From Portulaca oleracea (lineage: Eukaryota; Streptophyta; Magnoliopsida; Caryophyllales; Portulacaceae), in the NCBI GenBank assembly GCA_029582165.1, contig CM055893.1, forward strand, positions 25,395,179 to 25,459,178: a stretch of DNA of 64,000 nucleotides, given 5' to 3'. The translations under genes were made by a program, and so were the position numbers. Below the pieces are notes generated by a model. The model was given only the letters and a program-made list of their open reading frames with translations. It did not search any database and was not told the DNA's origin. Every line of letters begins with the position of its first letter. The first letter of the stretch is position 1. Of the stretch, positions 56,665 through 64,000 are shown one piece after another.

Positions 56665-58008
56665 TGACAGACCTAAAACTAATAGGTGTCTGTTTACCGC
56701 AAGTGTACGGGTCTGTATAGTAATAAAATATCATTCTCTCTCAGGGATTTGCGTTCAACCACGCACTGAACTAGTTTACTACAAAGAATGCTAGGTCTAT
56801 CCAAAAGGTATAGTAAGGTTTTCTAAACTAAACTAGGAAAACTGAAAATTTTAGGGTTTAACCAGATAGTAAAAAAGCGTTCAGGGGAGTCCACTCTAGT
56901 CAATCAATCGAATCGTCTACAATTCCGATGCAGGTAATAAGATAATTCGGGGTCTATAATCTTTCTAGGCCTTATCACTTCGATATTTCGATCCTAGGTG
57001 AGTTACAGTAATTTAACTAAATATTATTTCTAACTATTTAGTCAAATTAAAGATAAAAACTGATTATAAATTGACCCTAGGCAAGAATCATTATGTCTAA
57101 CTATTTTCTAAACCTATTTAATCTACGCAATCCAATTCAAGACTCAAACTGTCGTTCTGTTGTCAAGAATCACGACCAGGTAAAGACTCAAACTGTCATT
57201 CTATTGTCTAATTACCATGACATACATCGCACGTAGATAAAACGAATAAAAAGATAACCTAACACCGAAACTGTATTCAAATTCAATCAAAAGACATTGA
57301 GTTTATACCCCAAACTAAAGAAATTAGCTACTCATGATACTAGAAATAAACATTGTGAAATCTAAACAAGAACAAGAAAACATAAAAGCAAAATAGAGAT
57401 AATCGTGTTCGAATTGGCGGAATCGATCTCTTCGTGTCACCCGAATCGATCTCTTTCGTGTTCTTCGATCACAAGTAACAACCTAATCTAATAACAATGT
57501 TTTAGAATTAATCCTAGAAAAATTATCTAAATCTACTCTAAAATTTCTTCTCAAAGCTCTCAAAAACGTCGGGTAAAAATCTTCCAATTTGCCCAATTAG
57601 TGAGACTTCCGCGAAAAAGCGCTGGCTGCGCCCCAAAAACGCGGGTAGCGTTTTCTCTTCTTCCGTTTTCTGAAGTTTCTGGACGAGACGCGAGCTGCGT
57701 TTATAGAACGCAGGCTGCGTCTTATCCCTCCGCCTTGAGGTGGGCTGGGCCTTGGTTTCTGGGCTATTTTCCTTCTTCTCCTTCTCTTCTTCTTCAATTC
57801 CCTTTTTTACTTCTTTTAATTTTATGCTATTTCTTCTCCAATTCTTCATGTTTTTGATATAATTCCATCAATTCCTGTAAAACATACCGAACTCACAAAC
57901 AAGTGTATAAATTACGGAAATTGACATAAAAATACTACATTTTGGATACAAAAAGCATGAAACTGATATGTTTTGAGCCCTAAAAACTCTATATAAAACG
58001 TCTTATCA
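56665..58008 (-). repeat. Athila-2 3' LTR (1344 bp)
   Basis: In sense begins TGATAAGACGTTTTATATAG and ends TTTTAGGTCTGTCA. Matches the solo LTR at 26173-29995 outside the MULE insertion. Contains two dyad pairs. No clear TATA box was found after the array in this copy. Confidence 0.92.
57619..57720. promoter_or_regulatory. Athila-2 LTR dyad array: two pairs of 13-bp boxes
   Basis: GCGCTGGCTGCGC (57619) with ACGCGGGTAGCGT (57639), and ACGCGAGCTGCGT (57688) with ACGCAGGCTGCGT (57708). Both pairs have a 7-nt gap; pairs are 69 bp apart. Confidence 0.85.
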
Positions 58009-58030
58009 AATCCCCCCCCCCCCATGCTTA
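58009..58030 (-). other. Athila-2 polypurine tract
   Basis: In sense TAAGCAT then twelve G, ATT and the LTR start. A perfect 8-bp hairpin with a 4-nt loop (58034-58041 with 58046-58053) lies 3 nt upstream in sense. Confidence 0.88.
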
Positions 58031-58053
58031 GCTCTTGCTTGTCCCCAAGCAAG

Positions 58054-60119
58054 TAAAAATTGAAAATAGGAGGATTAGGGCTCAAATAGGAGAAACAAAA
58101 GCTAAGAAGAAAAAGTAGTGGAAAGAGTTTTTGATAGGATTACAAAAACAAAATCTTAACACCCCCTCAGGCTAACCATTCTAACACATCTATTCAACAA
58201 GCAAGCACAAAGATTAGTTTGGACAAGATCAAAACTCAGTTCGAAGTAGATAGGAAGAAATTTTCGAAACCAAAAGGAGAGAACAAGTACTTAAGAAGCA
58301 TAAACCCGCCAACAGACTTAAGAATAATGCAAATGTGAGCGGTTGGTTATGGACGTAAGTCAGTCAAAAAGAGCAAGCCTCACATAGGAAGGAATAAACA
58401 CTCAACCACTCAATTATGAATATGTATGTAGGTTTTCTCATACTCAAACCAATAGAAACAAACTACCATAAGCTTGGTAAGAACCTCGCTCTCCACTACT
58501 GGAATGCAATGCACAAGTGAATATCAAAAGGACTTTTTCGAGTTGTAACGGGGCTTAGGTTAAGGGTAAGGAGCGGTAAAATTTGGGAATGAGGAGTTAA
58601 GAGCCATGCTTGGATTGATTTTCAATGAATAAAACACTCTAAACTCTCCTTCTTGCTTAATGTATGCAAGGAATTTCACCTTTCTCCCTCAACAATATGA
58701 AACATCTCAACTGAATACAACCAAGTCAAAGTTTTCAGAACTTTAAATTGAAGCTCCCTAATCACCCTTTTCTTTTTGGAACTCTTTTTCTCTTTTTTTT
58801 TTACTTCTTTTTTTTTTTCTTTTTTGTGAGTGATCGGGGAGAAGAAAACTGTGAAACTATAACTTCGACCTTGATATAATAAATGAATAACATAACCAAA
58901 CACCATCATTCAAAATACGGGACTTTCAGATTTTCCCAATTCGAAACAATAAGCACAATTCCTCCATACTTCATATTTTGCTCACAAACACACCGAACCA
59001 ACTGTTTCTTCCAAAAAAAATGATAAACTCTCATCCAACCAAGCAAGGCAGAGGGACACTGGATATCAGAGGCCAAGCCTTGTATTGTCAGGGTTAAATC
59101 ATGAAAGAAGGGTAAACAAAGGCTAGGCGGGGCAAAAAGAACGTTAAATATAATGTAGGGTAGGCTATTTGGCAATGTAGCTTAACAAAATAAAATGAAT
59201 GCCTTAATCACTTTGTCACAGCGTGCAATGCAAATATGTAGTCTCAAGCAATATGCAAAGCAAGTTCTAGAGATGCAACTAATGGTGGAGTCACTCAGGG
59301 AATCATGGAATTGTTAAAAGTGATCAATTCAAAAGTTAAGGCAATGTGGACTCACGGGACGAGGCTCATTCAACTAAACTTAGCCCAAAGATTTGCGGCA
59401 CGCACATTTATACTTTCTAAGCTAGTCAATGCAGTCAAATGCAGCTTTCATAACTTGTCTCAAAATCATAAGAGTTGAAGGAAAAGGTTTCAAAAACTTT
59501 TTAGAACTCATCCAGACTTTTCTAAACGAAGCAAGTTAAAATGAAAGTAAGAAGGATTTACAAATCATCACCAAAGGTGTTTCCGGTTTTAATTGTAGTC
59601 CTATCCTATATTTTTTTGGTTTTTTGTCTTTTCTAATTTTTTTGGTCTTTTTTCTCTAATTTTCCGATTTTTTGGGTTTTTGAGTAAAGTGAATGTAAAA
59701 CAAAGAAAAAGAAACAAACTAAGAAAAGAAGCAAAGGAAAAATTACATGCTCTAACTAATGCAATCTAGGTGGATGCAATTTTGAAAGAAAAACTTAGAA
59801 AGAAAAGTTTAAGAAAACTAGAAAATAAAAGAAAAACACACTAGAACTCAAATAAAAGAAAACAAACAAGCTAAAAACTAACAAGACATGCTAAACTATG
59901 AATAAGAAAATAAAAGAAGCACACAAAATCAAGAAAAATCACACTAAAAACTCAAAAATAAGCATGAAACAAGAAAAAGAGAGACGAAATTACTAGAACA
60001 ATAAACGAAAAACAGAGAAATAAGAAAAATATTCACAGAATATTCAACCCCCCCATGCTTAAACGTTGCATTGTCCTCAATGTAGAAGACAACGACGAAG
60101 GGTAAGGTCAAGTAAAGGA
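58054..60119. other. Athila-2 3' noncoding tail
   Basis: AT-rich with T-runs (58790-58825 and 59600-59670). The ORFs near 58676-59175 lack family resemblance. The end from 59672 on is the part also present in Athila-1. A second hairpin plus purine box lies at 60048-60083. Confidence 0.5.
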
Positions 60120-61426
60120 TCAAGGATCCTCAGTCAGTGGGGGAGGGCTAGTATGGCTTGGTCCTGGTGGTGGAGATGGTCGATCGAACATGGCCTGAAT
60201 AAGGCCAGCAAGGTTAGCAATCGACTCGTCGAGGTGGTCGAAACGAAGGTCAATCTGAGCCCTACACTCAACAAAACTATCTCTCAACTCATTGACTCGG
60301 TGCTCGGTCCGGTCAATCGAGGGTTGGAGGTCACGAAAGCGCGCCTCATAGTCTGATTGGGGTTGTTCGGGTTGAGGGTCAGGGTGAATTTTAGGTTCAG
60401 GTTCAGGGTCAAACTCGGGGAAAGGAGGCATGCACATCAAGTTCTCAGCGACTTGGGGTGAGGTGTGGGGGTTAGGCACAGGGAATCTAGCGTTGTTGGG
60501 ATAGATCCAAAGGCAATGCGAGTCCTTATCAAACTTGCACAAGCCAAAGTAATTACACTGGTCCCCATGCAAGAATAAACTACCCTAGACTAGGTCAGTG
60601 GTATTCCTAGGTGGCCTAAAGCCAAACTGGCGTGCAAGGTGAGTAATATAACCCCCTATGGCAATGCCCTCGTTGGTTGAGGTGGCGGCTAGAAAGATGG
60701 TGAGCTAACATAGGCTGGCCTGCACGAGCGCCGTCGGCATCCAACATGGAGTATAACATATAGCAATCAGCCGGATAGCTTTGTTTGAGCTCTGGGCCTT
60801 CCGAAAATGCCGCATGAGAGTATGCGGTGGACATACCTCATCACGGGGTTTTTAATTTTGGTCGCAGGGGTGTTTCTTGGGTCCCAATCATCGAACCTTG
60901 AGATTCTAAAAAAGAAGCCCTTACCATCCCAATCTACGGGTATAAGGAATGAACTCCTGCATGTTCATTCAGGAAGGCCAAAGCCACGGGCAAACTCGGA
61001 CACGGTCATGGTCCTCTCTACCCCCAAAAGTCGGAAACGAATAACCCGGTCCCTTCCCTGAAGGTTCACAACTAGGGTCGATAGAAACTCAAGGGTGATC
61101 CCCCTATAGGTCGGTTCACCTAACTTAGCTATGTTGGTCATGTGACAACGACTTAACATCCCATCAACATCATCCAGCATACCACAACTATGCAGGAAAG
61201 GTTCATGCATGTATTTAGTAGGGACGATGGCTCTTTGGGAAAGAGATTGATACCTTTTCTTGGATTCCCCTTCAAAGTTGAAGGGGTTTGGGTTATCAGA
61301 ATCCTTTGAGCGTGCGACCTTTTGCTTTCCCTTCTCCGCCACCGTAGCTTTGCGCTTCCGGCTTCCTCCGGCTTCATTGTTATCACACGGTGATCCGGAG
61401 AAGCTAGGATTCTTAGTTCTAACCAT
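60120..61426 (-). pseudogene. Athila-2 env-like gene
   Basis: Starts MVRTKNPSFSGSP at 61426 with a basic, Lys-rich N-terminus (KRKATVAEKGKQK), then SLSQRAIVPTKYMHEPFL, GEPTYRGITLEFLSTL and LLGVERTMTVSEFARGFGLP. This is the Athila-type post-pol protein related to the Transposase_32 group. Stops at 60965-60967 (TGA) and near 60584 (TAG), plus several small indels between 60680 and 60800, break it. The C-terminal part is Pro/Glu-rich with a helical segment and ends PPPLTEDP. I see no clear membrane segment in this native version. Its function is unknown. Confidence 0.7.
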
Positions 61427-61471
61427 CTAAAATACTTCACAAATCAGTAAAATAACCAAGATAAATCCTAG

Positions 61472-61537
61472 GTATCAAATAAGCATGATCATAATGCAAA
61501 GATTAGTACTATCAATCCCCCCATGCTTATTTGATAC
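61472..61537. repeat. Perfect 16-bp inverted repeat enclosing a G6 purine box
   Basis: GTATCAAATAAGCATG at 61472-61487 and its exact reverse complement at 61522-61537, with a 34-bp centre. In sense, TAAGCATGGGGGG occurs at the inner edge of one arm. It lies just upstream of the env-like ATG (61426). Confidence 0.92.
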
Positions 61538-62180
61538 TAAGGATTGAAATCAAGATAAATTTAACCTAAATTCTCATAAAAAACAGAGCATAACACCACA
61601 AGTTAATACAACCAAAACCTTGACCTAAATTTCTCAATTTGAACATCACATTGCACTCTTAACGCATCGAACAACACAACCCTCTCAATTCTGGAACAAA
61701 AAGATCAAAGATCAAACAACTCTACCAAGCCCTAATCAAGAGTTCATTCAAAAATCAAATCTAAATCAAGAAATCCTAGTCTAGGGCATGATACATGATA
61801 TAATTTGAACAAATTACTCTATAATCTCAAGCATTCAACCAAATTAATACCAAGAATGAAGTATATAATCAAAGAATCAAGAGAAAGAGTTGAAAATTCC
61901 ATACCTTGAGTTGAAGAGGGAAGAGGGATGGAAGTTGAAAATTCAAAGTTTGAGAGTGCAAGTGAGAGGAAGTGAGAGAGAAAAGAGAGGTGAGGGTCAT
62001 GGTGGCCGGCGCCGACGAGAAGGTCGGCGGGAGTGGTGGTGGCGCGAGGCGCGGGTTGCGTTTGGTAGAGAGAGGTCGTCGGGTGTGTTAGGGCAAATAG
62101 GTGGGAGTATTATGTTTGAAAGGAAAAAGGAGAAGCCGAACAATTAAGAGGCAGGCAAAATTTTCTGGAAAAATTGAAAA

Positions 62181-62247
62181 ACGCGGCCTGCGTTTTCAAA
62201 ACGCAACCTGCATTTTGTAAAAATCAGGCGGCCAACGCTGGCTGCAT
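62181..62247. promoter_or_regulatory. Athila-2 internal dyad array: one pair plus one box
   Basis: ACGCGGCCTGCGT (62181) and ACGCAACCTGCAT (62201) with a 7-nt gap; a single ACGCTGGCTGCAT at 62235. Same box family as the LTR array, 0.76 kb upstream in sense of the env-like ATG. Confidence 0.8.
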
Positions 62248-62619
62248 TTTCCTACCTGATGCTGCTATTCCTGTTTTTGCAACTTTTTGACTTGTTTTCT
62301 CCTCTTTTCTTTGTTTGCTCCTTATTTTCCCTACAATTTTACATACCAAAAATCCCAACAAATATCTACCAACATAAAATTCGTTAGGTTAAAAGTAATA
62401 ATTTTTATAAAAGCCATAAATTCCTTGAATTTTCATCTTTTTCTCTACACACTAAAAGAAAAACATTAGTAAACTTCAAAATTAAAAATTACGCTAAAAA
62501 GTAAAAATTTAAAATAAAAATGCTGAATAATTAAAAATGTGGGGAGGAGTAAATTTCAGATAACAGTGTACCTCCCCGAAGTTGCTTTGTTTAACGTCAT
62601 TAGCTCGACGTTACGGATC

Positions 62620-64000
62620 CTACTCGTCAGGGTCCTCTAGTAGTCTTTTTGCTGATTGGAGATCGGGGTCTCTAGCTAAGTATGGCTTCAAACGCTGCCC
62701 ATTTACCTTAACTGAATCAGTATTCTCATGCCAAATCTCCACCGCTCCATGAGGGAATGCGCGTATTACTTTGTAGGGTCCCGTCCACCTTGATTTTAAT
62801 TTTCCGGGAAAGAGTCTTAGCCTTGAATTGAACATGAGTCCCATGTTGCCTTCCTGAAATCTTCTTCTCATAATATGCTTATCGTGCCAAGTTTTGGTTC
62901 TTTCCTTGTAGATTTGGGAATTTTCATATGCCTCTTGTCGTAGTTCATCAAGTTCTTGAAGTTGCACAATTCCTTTTTCCTTCGCAATCTTAGGGTCGAA
63001 ATTAAGAGTTTTAATGGCCCAGAAAGCCTTATGCTCGATTTCAACCGGGAGATGACAAGCTTTTCCGAATATTAACCTATAGGGTGTTGTGCCTAGAGGA
63101 GTTTTGTAAGTAATTCTGTAGGCCCACAACGCATCATCGAGTTTTAGGGACCAATCTTTCCTTGATCTATTAACTGTTTTCTCGAGAATGCTCTTTATTT
63201 CCTTATTCGAGAGTTCGACTTGACATCTAGTTTGGGGATGATAAGGTGTCGCCACCTTATGTTTGACTCCATATTTGGCTAGTAGGGACTCTAGTGGTCG
63301 GTTACAGAAGTGGGTTCCATTGTCGCTAAGGAGCGCTCTAGGAGTCCCAAATCTAGAAAAGATATTCTTTTTGAGGAACTTGATGACTGTTTTTGTTTCA
63401 TTAGTTGGGGATGCTATAGCTTCTACCCATTTAGAGACATAATCTACCGCAATAGAATGTAGAGATTCTTATGGGACGGTGGGAATGGTCCCATGAAATC
63501 TATTCCCCATACGTCGAATAATTCAACTTCTAGCATTCCAGTTTGAGGCATCTCATTTCTTCGAGATATGTTCCCCGTTCTTTGGAATCTGTCGTAACAT
63601 ATAACGTAGCGCCGGACATCTCTCGTAATAGTAGGCTAATAGAAACCTACTTGAAGAACCTTGGCTACCGTCTTGTCGGGTCCGAAGTGTCCACCGAAAG
63701 GAGTAGCATGGAGATGGAATAGCACGTCTCGCACTTCCTCTTCGGGTATACACCGCCTCTAAATCACATCACCACAAAGTTTATATAACAGCGGTTCTTC
63801 CCAAACATACCTTTTAACATCAGAGAGGAATTTCTTTTTCTGTTGACAAGTCAGGTCAGGTGGAAGAGCTCCGCAAACCAAGTAATTCACATAATCTGCG
63901 AACCACGGAGCTGAATGGCGATTTATGACTAAGAGTTGTTCATGAGGAAACCACTCAGTGATAGGTAGGTCATCCTTGACTGGAGAGTCAGATTGAAGCC
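62620..64000 (-). pseudogene. Athila-2 integrase, partial at window edge
   Basis: The open part (63255-62620) starts inside the core with [20 protein letters not shown] (catalytic Glu). It continues through [20 protein letters not shown] and a C-terminal domain ending [11 protein letters not shown]. Further right, in broken frames, are the first-Asp motif DVWGIDFMGPFPPS (about 63500) and a zinc-finger region (HLHATPFGGHFGPDKTVAKV). Several stops lie between 63260 and 63780. The gene continues beyond 64000. Confidence 0.88.

Larger units (their letters stand above)
61427..62619. other. Athila-2 spacer between integrase and env-like gene
   Basis: Noncoding. Contains a 16-bp perfect inverted repeat around a purine box (61472-61537), a dyad array (62181-62247) and an AT-rich stretch. 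The plus-strand ORF at 61890-62147 (Arg/Gly-rich) is probably spurious. Confidence 0.55.
56665..64000 (-). mobile_element. Athila-2, second Athila-type retrotransposon, partial (runs off the window)
   Basis: In sense (right to left): integrase, spacer with dyad array, env-like gene, noncoding tail, polypurine tract, 3' LTR. It belongs to the same lineage as Athila-1 but a different family: LTR unrelated at the sequence level, integrase clearly diverged. It is inserted in the downstream Tat gag. The upstream part (gag, protease, RT, 5' LTR) lies beyond 64000. Likely 5-bp duplication on this side: GTTCC (56660-56664); the other side is not visible. Confidence 0.88.

Noticed and set aside
61890..62147. 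Arg/Gly-rich plus-strand ORF
   Set aside because: Lies in the Athila-2 spacer, antisense to the element, purine-rich with no family signature.

Overview
The window is plant nuclear DNA, most likely eudicot heterochromatin or a gene-poor arm. I found no intact host gene. Nearly everything is transposable elements nested in one another: a CACTA DNA transposon, a PIF/Harbinger, a MULE fragment, two MITEs, a Cassandra TRIM, a Copia remnant, two Tat/Ogre-type and two Athila-type Ty3 retrotransposons, and a solo LTR. The families (Athila, Tat, Cassandra, CACTA TNP2) are plant-specific or plant-typical. I cannot name the species. Most coding regions carry stops or frameshifts.

Layout. 1-1983: AT-rich DNA with a small CACTA-ended MITE, a (TA)n tract, and probably the left part of a Copia LTR. 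1984-20862: an 18.9-kb CACTA element with an exact 3-bp target duplication (ATG). It holds, on the minus strand, a Transposase_24-type gene, a TNP2 transposase gene split by a Cassandra element (5S-like LTRs, TSD CCATG) and a PB1-like ORF. It also holds a plus-strand GRF-zinc-finger gene and both genes of a PIF/Harbinger transposon. 20863-21887: the rest of the Copia remnant, with a gag fragment. 21888-32463: a 5'-truncated, gag-only Tat element whose 3' LTR (30763-32463) also serves as 5' LTR of a second Tat element. Inside it is a solo Athila-type LTR (26173-29995, TSD ATAGC) that itself contains a truncated MULE. 32464-33151 and 55457-56664: leader and gag start of the second Tat element.

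33152-55456 (minus strand): Athila-1, inserted in the second Tat leader with exact TSD CCTTT. It has two LTRs, a tRNA-Asp primer site, gag, PR-RT, RH-INT and an env-like region. It is chimeric: a ~6.65-kb block (3' RT, RH, INT, env-like, tail) is present twice, separated by a 1.7-kb piece of the Athila-2 family. 56665-64000 (minus strand): Athila-2, entered from its 3' LTR and leaving the window inside integrase.

The observation I rank highest concerns both Athila families. Each carries arrays of PAIRED short dyads with fixed geometry. Athila-1 uses 14-bp ACCGT-N4-ACGGT boxes, 21-22 bp apart within a pair; Athila-2 uses 13-bp ACGC-N5-GCGT boxes, 20 bp apart. Pairs recur every ~64-80 bp. In each family the array occurs in the LTR (upstream of a TATA-like box in two of the three LTR versions examined) and again in the integrase-to-env spacer, ~0.7 kb upstream of the env-like ATG. 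The core sequences differ between families but the architecture is the same, so I infer a shared promoter or structural function, possibly an internal promoter for the env-like gene. A second recurrent module is a 6-8-bp hairpin placed 3-6 nt before a TAAG(T/C)(G/A)TGGGG polypurine box, found at the 3' polypurine tract and again internally.
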